Below are positions 44,305 through 55,235 of a DNA stretch of 64,000 nt, one piece after another (positions within the stretch are counted from its first letter, which is position 1; each line of letters starts with the position of its first letter). The stretch covers positions 248,001-312,000 of the forward strand of contig NW_005178620.1 in the NCBI RefSeq assembly GCF_000350225.1, in the 5' to 3' direction. The translations under genes and the position numbers were made by a program. This DNA comes from Chondrus crispus (taxonomy: Eukaryota; Rhodophyta; Florideophyceae; Gigartinales; Gigartinaceae). The notes beneath the pieces are model-generated. The model saw nothing but the letters and a program-made list of their open reading frames with translations, ran no database searches and was not told the DNA's origin.

Positions 44305-44544
44305 TCTTGAAGTATGTCCAGGGGGCGCTTCAGAGGAGGGGCAGGTACTGTACTGTGCGCATGTACAGTATCCTCATTTTGAGTTTCGAGTACCAAAAAA
44401 AAGGGTTCGAAACTCATTTTGAGTTTCGAGTACCAAAAAAAGGGGCTCGAACGTCCAAATGACGATCCAACCCCTGAAAAAAGGGACCCGAAACTCAAAA
44501 TGAGTTTCGAATGATTTTCACTCACTTTTTTCAAGGGTTGGATC
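44305..44544 (-). repeat. Palindromic minisatellite cluster A, inverted
   Basis: It contains GAAGTATG...GGGGGCGCTTCAG, then GGTACTGTACTGTGCGCATG (44343-44362), then units of GAAACTCATTTTGAGTTTC joined by GAGTACCAAAAAAAGGGG. All of these recur in cluster B in reverse complement. A further inverted repeat of about 20 bp (GATCCAACCCCTGAAAAAAG at 44464 and its near-complement ending at 44543) encloses one palindrome. The left limit is hidden by the gap. Confidence 0.85.
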
Positions 44545-44948
44545 GGAAAATGAGCGTTCTGTGCAGTTCTTCGCGCCAGAGCCTGAATATAATTCCGAAT
44601 TTACCGGAATTTTGCACCCTTCACGACCTTTCTGTAGCACGAAAGACCTATTGCAGAGCGACGTCCCGAGTGGAGAGCAGCTTGGATATTGGATTCTGGT
44701 GCTGATACCGTCTCAGTTTGAACTCAATTTTAGAAATCCTTCGAGTTTGCGACCTTTGGCAATTCCATTGTTTCGACTTGGGATTCCTTTACATCTCTGC
44801 GATCAAGCGTCCTCTACCTTGTTTCCTAATACATCCACACTTTCTCGGTTCTCTCCCTCTCCGTCAAATTTCTTCCATAGCCTAATTGGCATCTTCGATC
44901 TTCAGCTAGGATTGTCGCACACTGCGGCCGCTGTTCGCAATTTCCGAC
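44545..44948. other. No gene; upstream region of the Ulp1-like gene
   Basis: Between cluster A and the first ATG (44949). It is pyrimidine-rich near the end and may hold the promoter; no clear TATA box. Confidence 0.35.
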
Positions 44949-47588
44949 ATGTCCCCCCGAAAATTGAAGAAGCGCAGCTCTTCTCCTCCGACAGCCGATG
45001 CGGAGGGGAAGAAAAGGATCCGTAGGTCGCCGAGGTCACCTAAGCCACCAATATCCAAATCTCCTCACCCGAAAAAGAGCATTGTGATGATGTCCGCGGT
45101 GAGGCCACCTCAACACACAAAAATGCGCAGGAGATTGGACTTTGCAGAAGAAATCGGAGAAGGAACGGAAACCGATGGGAACACATCAAGTGAAGAAGCA
45201 GTCGAAATCCCGCTACCTCCTTTGAAGTCAATTCGAATCAACATTGACAAGTCGAGCAAGGACTACATGGGTGTGATAAAAAAGAAGACTCAAGGAAAGA
45301 GGACCCAAGGAAAGAAGACCCAAGGACAGAAGACCCAAGGAAAGAAGACCCAAGGAAAGAAGACAAATACGAAGAATACCGCCATAAAAACCTCCGAAGA
45401 AGAGATAGACTTGATTTCTTCGGGCTCTTCGGTTGAGGTGATAGACGGGAACGGCAAGTCCATCACTCCCGTCAGCGGCGATTCGAGGCCCCCCCAAAGA
45501 GATAATTCGAGTAGCAGTTCTGTCCTCTCGTTCAAACTCTCAATGGACACAGTCAGTTTCTAACAAAAACTGACTGCGAAGAGATATTGAAGCAACCCCA
45601 TGCTTTCATCTCTTCGGATGCTCTTTTGTGGTTCATGTCTTCGGTGGGGCTCAGCAAGTACGATACGGCCAAGCATTATTTATTCGATATCATCCATCGC
45701 TCAAGTGCATACATGTGCAGCCAAGGTGGACCTTCCATGCCCCTAGGCTACTCTATGAGTCGGAAGACGGCAGAAGCAGTTCTCAAAAAGGATGCCGTTG
45801 TCTACGTCCCACTTCACTTTCGAGAGCACTTCTCCCTGGTCGTCATCGAGGGTCTTTCTCAATTTTTGTCATGCGTCGAGAGGGAGGGCTGTGAATGCTC
45901 GACTCTGAAAGCTATCAAAGCTTGTCATTATGACAGCCTCGCTCTTTACACAACACATAAAATAGGCGTTGTGAAGAAAGCTGTGTCAAGGCTGGTTCAA
46001 GATTGTCTTCTTTCAATTGGACTCAATTCTTCCGAGTCGAATATCGAAGCGCACATTTCGATATCTCGCATCACAAAAAAGAAGGATCAGCCGTCCGGCC
46101 ATGTGACTTGTGGACCATTTGTCGCACTATACTTCAGGCAACATCTGCACAACATTCCCTTGCAATCAAACAAGGAGGAGAGGAGAAAACTGCTGCTGGA
46201 CATGCTACACAACCTTCAGCACGAAGTGGCGTTGAAATACGACTCCTTCCTCATACGCAAGGGTGTCTCAACGCCACAGTGGAGTCCGACTGCTGGGAAG
46301 CGCACACGGAAATGCTCGTTAGATTCCATAACAGACGAGCTCGATGAGAACTACTATCGCATCGAGCTCGACTCCGTTATAGAATCAAAGTCTCCCGCGG
46401 ACCTTCTTCAGCTATGCAACCATTGGATTGATAGTTGCCTTTGGAACGCATGCGGGAAAGACAGGGAGAAAATTCCGATGCGCGAAGAATCTGAAAAAGT
46501 ATTGTTGAAAACTAAGTTCAAGGTTCTTTATGCCGATAAGGTCAAAAAAGGCCCCAAGATTCGCCCAGGGCTCCGTAGAACTGTATTTTCGTTAAGCATG
46601 GGGGCAATACTGCAAGCCGTGGATTGCTGTTATGCTCTGCCGGGAGGAGATGCATCGGAGCACATATTCATTGCTATGCAAACCTATCCACAGTCGGAAG
46701 TTTGGTGTAGAGCATGTGACCTTCTTTTCAACGCCGGTTCTTGTTCGAAGATCACTATCGGCGAGGAGGGAGATTCTTCGAAAGCATCGCCGCTTCAAAA
46801 ATATGTTCGTCAGCTCTTCTACATTTTTCAAGGAAGTAGGAAGTCTTCCAAGCATATTTCGAAGAAGTTCAGCTCACGAAGTCGAGTCATCATGCAAGAG
46901 ATAAGCGTCCACGTCGTCGCCATTGTGGAATACACTTTGCAATGCGTGGACCTTGTCGTCTCCGATTCGTCTATGTCTGCTTCCGAAAAAGACAAGACAC
47001 TGGCCATCCAGTTCGAAAACATCGGCTTCGTCGAATCAGAGCATGCGCCGCATCGTAATTCAGGCCGTTTTGTTCAAAAACTCCGAATTTGTATCAGAAG
47101 AAACATTCGGGAAGGCCACATTCATGCGAATGAGATCTTCATTGGAACTCGGCGTGAGAATCATGAACGCTTCGGCCCTGCGTGTGGCTCAAGGATACAA
47201 GAAAGATACCGCAAGGGCTGTGCAAACGTCAAAAAGCACCGTCGTGCCCTCACCCTTCCTTCTTCGAGAAATACCGCATGCGGTATTTGCAGAAACGCTT
47301 TCTGCTATCGAAGACCGAATGCAGTCTGTTCTTGGTTGTGCAGTTGGTAGTGACACTCTGAAAGGCGTACAGAAGCTTTTTTCTTTCTCCAATCAGTGCT
47401 TTGCTGCATATCACGGATTAGCGCCCCCTGAGGAGATTAAATTGGCCTCTTTAAAGGATCTTGATCATGAGCCCGAACAGAAAGAGGCCATTGTTCTGGA
47501 AACGCCAAACAAAGATGAAGCATTGAAGAGAATCGAAATTGATCTTAAAGAAGACTTCCGAACTCAAGTTCGGCAGAAGACGAATTAA
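44949..47588 (+). pseudogene. Ulp1-like (C48) cysteine protease gene, two frameshifts
   Basis: ATG 44949 starts a basic, low-complexity N-terminus with five KTQGK-type repeats. A -1 shift near 45548 leads to the protease. Its catalytic residues can be placed: His in REHFSLVVIEG (about 45820-45850), Asp in CHYDSLAL (about 45930), Gln in DQPSG and Cys in HVTCGPFVALY (about 46085-46130). That is the H-D-Q-C order of SUMO-protease-type C48 enzymes. A second shift near 47040 leads to the frame ending at TAA 47586-47588, which continues in the same frame into the helicase. Ulp1-like proteases are known passengers of plant MULEs (Kaonashi type). Confidence 0.65.
45285..45359 (+). repeat. 15-bp tandem repeat, five units, coding KTQGK
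   Basis: AAGACCCAAGGAAAG x 5 with few changes, in frame in the N-terminal tail of the Ulp1-like protein. It adds positive charge. Confidence 0.9.
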
Positions 47589-50517
47589 GACAGAAGAACT
47601 CAAGTTCCGGAGAAATCGAATGAAGGCGTGGCATCATCGAAATCGTTCAGTCCGGAACTGTCGGTGACGATTAGTGACTCTGCTCACACTATGGTGAGGC
47701 ACCATGAAACGTTTTCACCAAATGATGTGATATATGTACCATGCGTCTTTGAACTCCTGTTCAGTGTGCTGCATTTCCGCCACCCAGAAGCAAGAAGGTG
47801 CAAAACGGCGTGTTCAAGAAGGAACCACCCAGTTTTCTCGGGAGCCTTTAATTCCTTCTTGCAGTGGAAACAGCACGGTTGGATGACCTCAAACATGTCG
47901 AAATCAGACGTTTTCAGACTCGAACGTTTGCGAGATGCAATTGTTCTTGGAAGTATGAGAATTGCGTCTATTCCTAATGTCGCGTGTATTGAGGTGGTGA
48001 ATATTCCGAAAAGAAGAAAGGATGCAACGTTTCCGTTTCAGTACAGTTCCATCGGCCAGACAGTTACGAAAAATTCTGGGAGAGCAGTCCGCTGGGCTGG
48101 GAACGTGCTGGACATCTGTAAAAGCCCACAATCGTACTCGTACCCAACCTGCAAAACTTCTTCTTCACTTGCAATCGGGGAGATATGCTTTCCAACTGAC
48201 GGAAGGGATGGCAAGCTTTCAACTTCGAACCTGATAGAAGTGGAGTTGTCGTACAAATTGGTATGGAGCCCTAGTGGAAAGCGAGTCCCTAAAGATTCCA
48301 GAGGACGTGCTTTTGACTTCATGGAACTAGACTTCGTGGCTCTTTCGCATCTTGACAAGGGTGCAACCGAAACGCGTTTCGGGATACTGTTGGAAAACCC
48401 CACGCATGTTCAGCAAAACGCAGAAACTCGAATGGTTCGAGTTGCCATCCTAAACAACGAAGAAGGTGGTTTGCGATTCGGGGTTTTCCATAATTTACTC
48501 TCTTTCTCGAAGAATAGGGACATGGAAAACAGGCTTTTCATCCAAAAACTTGGAACCGAAAGCATCCGTCAATACTCGAAATCGTTCATTGCAATATTGA
48601 AGGGTTTTTTCAAATTGGATCGCTTCAAGATTCTTGAATTGTCGGACCCGTCTTCTCTCGTTTGCTCGTATACGCAGAGATTCTGGGACATGGTTTCGAT
48701 TGTTCAATGGCGCTTGGTGCAGGAAAATGCAAATAAGCATTGCTTAACCATACGGAAAGCATTACATCAAACCAGCGTTCAACATCGACCCGTTTTGTCA
48801 GTCGACCCTTGTGCTGTTGCCAAAACAGTTCTCCGGTTTGCCCGTGAGTCGATTTTTAAAGTCCTCCGGGCTATGAAAACCACAGTCAACGACAGTCAGC
48901 TCCAGTTTCTTGTGTCGTGGTGTTCTCATGTCACAGCATACCATCTTCTTTCCCGGAGCGCACAAAGGTGGTGGTGCGATATTGGCAACTCGACTGGTCC
49001 AGGGAGAAAGGGAGACGTGAACTTTTCATCATCGATGTTTTTCTGCCAAGGCCCGCCCGGTACTGGCAAGTCTCACGTCGTCACGATTCTTGTCTGGGCC
49101 ACAACTCGAAAATCTCTCGGTTCTTTGTTAATTCCTGGTTCTGGAGATGAGAGGAATCGGCATTCTAATGTTTCTGATCTCCTAACTGGAAGGGCCTTGG
49201 TTTTGACAGTTACAAACGCCGCGATCGATGATCTTCTGATGAAGTACTTCACGGCAGGCGGCAATGCCATTGATTCTGAGTACTCGCCCTTGCGTCTGGG
49301 TTCCATGAGTACAGAAGAGGCAGCTCAGCAGTTCCAGATACACAAACTATCTCAATCCGAAAAATTGGGACCGGACGCTATCATCAACGAGAGAAAAGCA
49401 ACCTTTAGCACTCTTGGGTCAGCAATGTCGTTTGACTGGAATCAAGACATTCATGGTTTTGATCTCATTGTTATTGATGAGGCTGCTTACGCGTGTGAAA
49501 CGGAAACAACTGCGGTACTCTGCCGGGTTCTCGAAAACGTTGGCGAACCGGTGCTTGGTACCTCTGTGGTCTTGGTTGGCGATCAAGCTCAGCTTCCGCC
49601 ATACGACGATAAGACGTTTCATATCTGGACGAGACACAGAGCTAGTACTCCTCACTTCTTTTCCAAGGCGATGTCTGTGATGACAATGAAACCCTCGTTT
49701 CCTCCGGAAACGAGCGCACAGCATGTAGCTATGTGGGAGCAGACACCACGTGTCATGTTCCAGTTTCAGAAGCAGATGAGAAGTGCGCCATCTATCGGAC
49801 GGTATGTCAGCGACAACTTCTACGCTGGGAAAATATTGAATGGACCACGGTTACCGCAAAGGTATTGGGAAACTGAGAATTGTATGGAGACTATTTCTTC
49901 CGACCGCTTTCCGTTGCGGGTAGTGAACTTCGTGAACACGAAGCAATGCCATGCCTTGAATGCCACAAACAATGAGGTACATGATCCAAGAGGCGGTTAT
50001 AGGAATGAATACGAGTGTCATGTCATCATTGAAATGCTGAAAGAATGACAGTCGGCATCCCCATCAAGTAAGATGTCGATTGGAATTCTCACTCCGTATA
50101 TTTCTCAGAAAAACTTTCTGACACAGGCTCTGGAAAAATCAAACCTTCGCAATGCGTCGGTATTGACATTCGCATCGGCCCAAGGAAAAGAGTTTGATGT
50201 TGTTTTCCTTTCATTAGTGAGAACATTCGTTGAGCACAGTGGTGCCGGAAACAAGTACATAATTGACTTTTCTAAACGACAAGCACTTCGCGTGTGTGGC
50301 CATTTCACGCGCAAGAGAAGTGCTAATTGTTTTAGGAAAGCTTCAGAAAATTGCTGTTGGGAGTCCCCTTTGGAAAAAGTACCTGACAAGTCACCGGCAT
50401 TTCCCTCAATCTGATGATTCTGACGTCAAAGATTTCTTGTACCTTGAACCACAAATGAAGAGTTGCAGACGGGAAGAGGTATTGACGCTAGCTGTAGAGA
50501 CCGAACCTTCTTTCTAA
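47589..50517 (+). pseudogene. UPF1-like superfamily 1 helicase, broken
   Basis: It is in the same frame as the end of the Ulp1-like part, separated only by TAA 47586-47588. Helicase motifs appear in order: Walker A FCQGPPGTGKSHVVT (about 49035-49085), Ia-like LVLTVTNAAIDDLL, Walker B LIVIDEAAYA (DEAA), motif III VVLVGDQAQLPP, motif IV FQKQMRSAPSIGRYVSDNFY, motif V with ASAQGKEFDVVFLSLVR and motif VI VAISRAREVLIVLG. TGA at 50046-50048 and a frameshift near 50262 break it before motif VI. The N-terminal 450 residues before Walker A are unrecognised. It would unwind nucleic acid 5'-3' using ATP. Its fusion to a Ulp1-like protease is unusual. Confidence 0.8.
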
Positions 50518-50740
50518 CTAAACATACATCTGACTTATTGAAACATATCTTGCGTTTCAAAGCAAAAAAACATGGGTTCCCAACGCATATTTAGTGTACT
50601 GTTCTACGGGCCCCAGCACACTCCCAAGCACACACTAAGGGCATTCCCAACATGAGAATCGCCCGCACCATTTAGAGGCTGCGAAACGCAATATTAACCT
50701 ACAGCACACGCGAAAATTGCAAATCCTGCTGCGCCCTTGG
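50518..50740. other. No gene seen
   Basis: Short spacer between the helicase stop and palindromic cluster B. Confidence 0.4.
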
Positions 50741-51290
50741 AGCACACCTGCGCATGCTGCGAGGTCAATTCTCATTTTCAGTTTCGCGTCCCTTCATGGG
50801 GTTCGAAACTCCAAACTCATTCTGAGTTTCGAATCACTTGTTTTGGGGGTTTCAAGCTCATTTTGAGTTTCAAGTCCCTTTTTTTGGTACTCGAAACTCA
50901 AAATGGCAATACTGTACATGAGCACAGTACAGTACCTGCCCCGTCCCTGAAGCGCCCCCTGGCCCCCCTGTGCATACTTCGAGACAATTCTCATTTTGAG
51001 TTTTGAGTACCTTTTTTCGGGGGTTCGAAACTCATTATGAGTTTCGAGTCCCCTTTTTTTGGTACTCGAAACTCATTATGAGTTTCGAACCCCTTTTTTT
51101 GGTACTCGAAACTCAAAATGAGTTTTGAGCCCCTTTTTTTGGTACTCGAAACTCAAAATGGCGATACTGTACATGCGCACAGTACAGTACCTGCCCCGCC
51201 CCTGAAAGGGCCCGGCGCATGATTCGAGGCCATTCTCATTTTGAGTTTCGAGTCCCCTGCTTTGCTTTTTTGGTAAACTCATAATGAGAG
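50741..51290 (+). repeat. Palindromic minisatellite cluster B
   Basis: About nine palindromes of the type GAAACTCATTATGAGTTTC, spaced by CCCTTTTTTTGGTACTC. Two copies of a longer module occur (ATACTGTACATG-GCACAGTACAGTACCTGCCCCG..CCTGAA, near 50908-50965 and 51164-51215). The same module is present once, inverted, in cluster A. Confidence 0.88.
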
Positions 51291-51817
51291 TACATCATCT
51301 GTCCTCTATTTGTATAATCCACGCACAGTGTTATTTGCGTTTGCTTTTGGACCAAAAATAAGCCAGGATAGCTGCCGTGGGTCGGGACCCCCGTGGGTGA
51401 TGTGGTTTGTAACTTATATACCTGTACCTTTGATCATTAATGAAACGTTGTTGCTGGGATGAATGCCCCAACGAGAACGGTATGGCATACCCCCACGCAC
51501 CCCGCACCCACGCAGAGGGGTAGAGTGGGCCTTTCTTTGATCTAGACCATTTTGAAGCCGTTAACCTTTTCAAGCCCGAGCTATAACTCTTGCTTACTCT
51601 TAACTCTTGACTGTAGAATATACAATTCCTGTACTCGCTTGTAACGTTACTTTTTTGTGGTTCTTCGTCGAGTGTAGCCTTTTCATTGAGACCATTTTAG
51701 TGTGGTGTTTGTTTACCAAAACTGTGTAGAGTCAGAGAAGATTTGTACGTCAATCCCTATCTTCAGAAAAGTATAGTCTCACTGATTTGTAAAGTCGCAT
51801 TTTGCAGATCGAACAGA
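51291..51817. other. No gene; upstream region of the MULE transposase
   Basis: No supported frame. TTTTGCAG at 51800-51807, ten bases before the start codon, would serve as a 3' splice site if a leader intron exists. Confidence 0.35.
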
Positions 51818-54715
51818 ATGAGCAGTACCAATTACGCAACAGTGGATGAGCTAGAGGAAGTAATTGATCTAACTCATCCACAGACGTCCCAAAGTGAAGA
51901 CCAGAGAGTCTCCTCTTTCCCTTCTGATGTTGGAACTCCTATACTGACATCGTCATGTCATGATAAGTCACAAATTACTTCGGTCATGGACGTGAAGGAG
52001 ACCAAGTGGCTCCCAAAGACTTCTGTTATTGGGATTATGAGAGAGTCCGCGTCTGTCATGTACCATGTTTGTTCAAGATTGATGGCAGAGAGGCTGCAAT
52101 CTCATAATTCTCTCGTTATTTCCATGCTTGAAACAAGTGAAGATGGCGTTCTGCATGTAATCCGCGGTCAGACAAGCAGTCAGGTTTTAAATCAATTGGT
52201 TTATCGCTTCAAGGCTAACGGAAATTGGGATGGGCGCGTTCCATTTCTGGAAAGCAGCGAAATCATGCAGAAGCGGAGATACAAGTGCCTCGGAGTGAAG
52301 CATTGTGCGCTGGTACAATCTTCATTTAGCGGGAGAAGCCATGGAAATAGTGAAACGTTTGAGCAGCTTCTTTCCGAACAGAGGGAGAGGAAGGATGGTA
52401 GCGCTTCTGCGAAGCATACCGCTAAGCGTTTGGCAAGGACTTTGTTTTTGTCGGTGCAAAAAAAAGTCAACAGTGCGGGTGGGTATAGTCAATACATCAG
52501 GACTCCAACTGCATCACAAGGAGCTCCAGGGGTAGTGCAAAAATGTCGAGGAGTCCCTAAATTAAGGAAAAACAGATCCACTGGAGAATATTTCCTTGGT
52601 TGTTCTGGTTTTCGAAAGGGAGATGGGGATAAACGGTCTAGCATCGAAGGTTGGGCGTCGCGGAAGCACTCATCTCAATCTCTACATGCGTTGACAGATG
52701 AGGCTCTGGTTGAATTGCAAGAGATGTTACATAGCGGGAGAGTCGCAGACTGCAGCAAAGAGGACTGTATGTTCTTCCTCAGCAAGGGAAAGAGAACTGC
52801 TCAATGTCCGGATCACGGAACATCTCTTATCGAGACTGGGGCTTGCCCTGTAAAATTAATCCTCATGCAACCGGTCGGTCAGGTGTCGTGCGATACCGCG
52901 GTCTACAAAAGAGGTGATATATTGCGAGGACTGCCTGGAGAACAAAACACAATTTGTTTTGCCTACTTTCAAGGAATACACAACCATCCCCCGCCACCCT
53001 CGCCTGTATCCTCTTTCGCGAAAGATACTCTTATTGTTGAAGAAGCTTGCAAGTCGAGAGGAGCCCCTGCAGTCCACATCAAATTGGAGGTTCAGAAGAA
53101 ACTATTGCATAGCTTTGGAGCTAGAGGTTTCGGGGTTTCTGTAAGTGACCACAGAATTTACGATATCTGCACGGCAATGCAATCTGGCGCAAAAGAAAGA
53201 GAAAGCATTGGAACTATGTTTGAAATGGCAGCGGATGAGAGAAACGAATATGTGAGAGAAGCCAGAACTGTGGAAAAAGGAGGAGCGGTGGTTCTTTTAG
53301 CAACTAATTCAATGATTGCAAAAGGAGCGACGTCATCTTGCTTTGCCGGAGATGCGACCTTCAAGACATTGGAAAATGACGTTTCTATGGTGAAGGTTGT
53401 CATGTCGACAAAAGAAAGTTTCAAGCCATTTCGATTGTCGGCTAAAGTTTCGTGGTATTTATACAATGTTGTAGCACAAGCTCATCCCGGCCTATCAGGA
53501 ACGAAGGGAATGGTCGTCGCCAGATTCATGATGAACCGACTTACGCGTGATTCGTACTGTATGGGATGGAAACTGTTCCTGGATCACATGCAGACATACT
53601 GGAGAAGAGCTGTGAGTGCACCGCAAAGTTTATGCTTAATACGCGTACCATACGTGTTCAATGTAGACCAATGCGGGATCCGGTGCATCGAAATCAGGTC
53701 AATAACTACTGACTTCGATGCCGCCGAAATAGAAGGAATTGCCCTGGCCCTTCAATCGACAATCGGAGGTTCAGCACGTATGCATGTGGAGAACATCATG
53801 ATTGGTTGTACTGTTCATTTTGACAGGGATGCAAGGCGACGAGCGGCCCGAATACCGGTGAATATCAGAGATGTGTTCTATAGAACGATGATGAAAATGC
53901 GCAACTACAGAAGCGTTATGGAAGCAAAGGAGGCTCTGGACTACGTCAGATCGCTGGACAGGTCTTGGGCAGATTGGGTACTAAAATACCCCTTCAAGAC
54001 GTTGGCAATTACAGCGTTTTCAAATATGGCTGATCAAAATTTCCGCACTGGATTTCAGGACACAAACATCGTTGAGAGCCAAAAAAGGAGAGGACATCAC
54101 ATCTGTGGCGTGCAGATTAATCCAGCCATTGCCGCCAAACGACTCGAAGATCTCGACAACATTTCAGTCGAGGAATCGCTTGGATTGGATAGCGGGGTTG
54201 GCGCGTACAACATCCTTCGCAAGCGACAGCGGTTTGACTCTTTGGTTGCCCCATCTGGATCGAAATCTCCGCAGAAAAATCAGAAGAGATCCAAGTTTCT
54301 CGGTAATATCCCAGGCAGTTCCGAAAGAAAAATTAAAGCCTCCGTATCTCGTTCAGACACGAAGCATAAAAGTCGGAACACAATGAAGGGAGACTTGTTG
54401 GAAATGAAAATGATTCAGAAGAATGTAGCTGAGGCAATGAACGAAATTGTCGAAGAAGCTTCAGCTGTACAGATGGAAAAGCTTACCGATCTGACAATGA
54501 AAGTTGAAAATGCGTTATCAGCATTTGATGCCCGAATTGAGATTCTGAGTTGCCTGAAGGAAGTAACACAGGATCTTCTCCTGCGCAAAGTTATCTCGAC
54601 GTTGTTCTTGAAAATTAAAACGAGTGGCGACGATATCAAGAATGCTCAAGGCTTGGAAAAGAATAATTCTGCCGTAAACTGTATTGATGTTGATGCTTCT
54701 GATAGAGATCTCTGA
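51818..54715 (+). CDS. MULE-type (Mutator-like) DDE transposase, intact
   Basis: ATG 51818-51820 opens an uninterrupted 965-residue frame. The N-terminal half carries a Cys/His-rich stretch ending in the HNHPPPP motif common to the DNA-binding part of MULE and FLYWCH/WRKY-like proteins (about residue 388). The catalytic core gives D512 (FAGDATFK), D632 (ITTDFDAAE), the family-specific C664-x2-H667 (GCTVH) and E753 (NIVESQKR). The last 150 residues include a basic linker and a long predicted coiled coil (EMKMIQKNVAEAMNEIVEEA ... MEKLTDLTMKVENALSAF). It lies between palindromic clusters B and C, downstream of and on the same strand as the Ulp1/helicase gene. Confidence 0.8.
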   Translation: MSSTNYATVDELEEVIDLTHPQTSQSEDQRVSSFPSDVGTPILTSSCHDKSQITSVMDVKETKWLPKTSVIGIMRESASVMYHVCSRLMAERLQSHNSLVISMLETSEDGVLHVIRGQTSSQVLNQLVYRFKANGNWDGRVPFLESSEIMQKRRYKCLGVKHCALVQSSFSGRSHGNSETFEQLLSEQRERKDGSASAKHTAKRLARTLFLSVQKKVNSAGGYSQYIRTPTASQGAPGVVQKCRGVPKLRKNRSTGEYFLGCSGFRKGDGDKRSSIEGWASRKHSSQSLHALTDEALVELQEMLHSGRVADCSKEDCMFFLSKGKRTAQCPDHGTSLIETGACPVKLILMQPVGQVSCDTAVYKRGDILRGLPGEQNTICFAYFQGIHNHPPPPSPVSSFAKDTLIVEEACKSRGAPAVHIKLEVQKKLLHSFGARGFGVSVSDHRIYDICTAMQSGAKERESIGTMFEMAADERNEYVREARTVEKGGAVVLLATNSMIAKGATSSCFAGDATFKTLENDVSMVKVVMSTKESFKPFRLSAKVSWYLYNVVAQAHPGLSGTKGMVVARFMMNRLTRDSYCMGWKLFLDHMQTYWRRAVSAPQSLCLIRVPYVFNVDQCGIRCIEIRSITTDFDAAEIEGIALALQSTIGGSARMHVENIMIGCTVHFDRDARRRAARIPVNIRDVFYRTMMKMRNYRSVMEAKEALDYVRSLDRSWADWVLKYPFKTLAITAFSNMADQNFRTGFQDTNIVESQKRRGHHICGVQINPAIAAKRLEDLDNISVEESLGLDSGVGAYNILRKRQRFDSLVAPSGSKSPQKNQKRSKFLGNIPGSSERKIKASVSRSDTKHKSRNTMKGDLLEMKMIQKNVAEAMNEIVEEASAVQMEKLTDLTMKVENALSAFDARIEILSCLKEVTQDLLLRKVISTLFLKIKTSGDDIKNAQGLEKNNSAVNCIDVDASDRDL

Positions 54716-55019
54716 GTAGGCACGAAAGTAAAATGGTATCGAGACTTATGTGTTGAAGCTATCTGTGCTATCCTATTGAGCCCCATATTTCTTCTGAAGA
54801 TCACCCAGCGACCTACGGACTTTGAAAAAGCGTATAGTCCTGTTAAAAGACTGACTAAACTACCACTTCGAGTATGGAACGCCCTGTTTCATGGGTCCTC
54901 TACTCATGAATTGAGTAAGCCACCTGTTTTCAGGGTCGATGTTTGCATTTGTCCTTTGCTGAGGTGATTAATGTGAAGTGAGCAGCAGGCAAATGTTAAC
55001 TTGTTTACGGAATATGTAG
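54716..55019. other. No gene seen
   Basis: 3' flank of the MULE transposase gene up to cluster C. Confidence 0.4.
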
Positions 55020-55235
55020 TGTCAACCTCATTTTGAATATTGAATACCTTTTTTTGGGGGTTAGAAACTCATTATGAGTTTCGAACCCCTTTTTTTGGTA
55101 TTCGAAACTCATAATGAGTTTCGAATACCTTTTTGTGGGGGTTCGAAACTCATAATGAGTTTTGGGTCCCTTTTCGGCCTTCCAAATCTCATAATGAGTT
55201 TTGGGTCCTTTTTTGGAGTTTCAATACACATGAAG
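55020..55235 (+). repeat. Palindromic minisatellite cluster C
   Basis: Five or six units of GAAACTCATTATGAGTTTC or its half-diverged form AAATCTCATAATGAGTTTTG, with CCCTTTTTTTGGTATTC spacers. Same orientation as B, opposite to A. It lacks the GTACTGTAC module. Confidence 0.85.

Noticed and set aside
43641..44534. Frames reading through the N run
   Set aside because: They consist mostly of unknown residues across the assembly gap.
50794..51282. Short frames in palindromic cluster B
   Set aside because: They translate the repeat unit itself (recurring FEYQKKG-type peptide) and are not genes.
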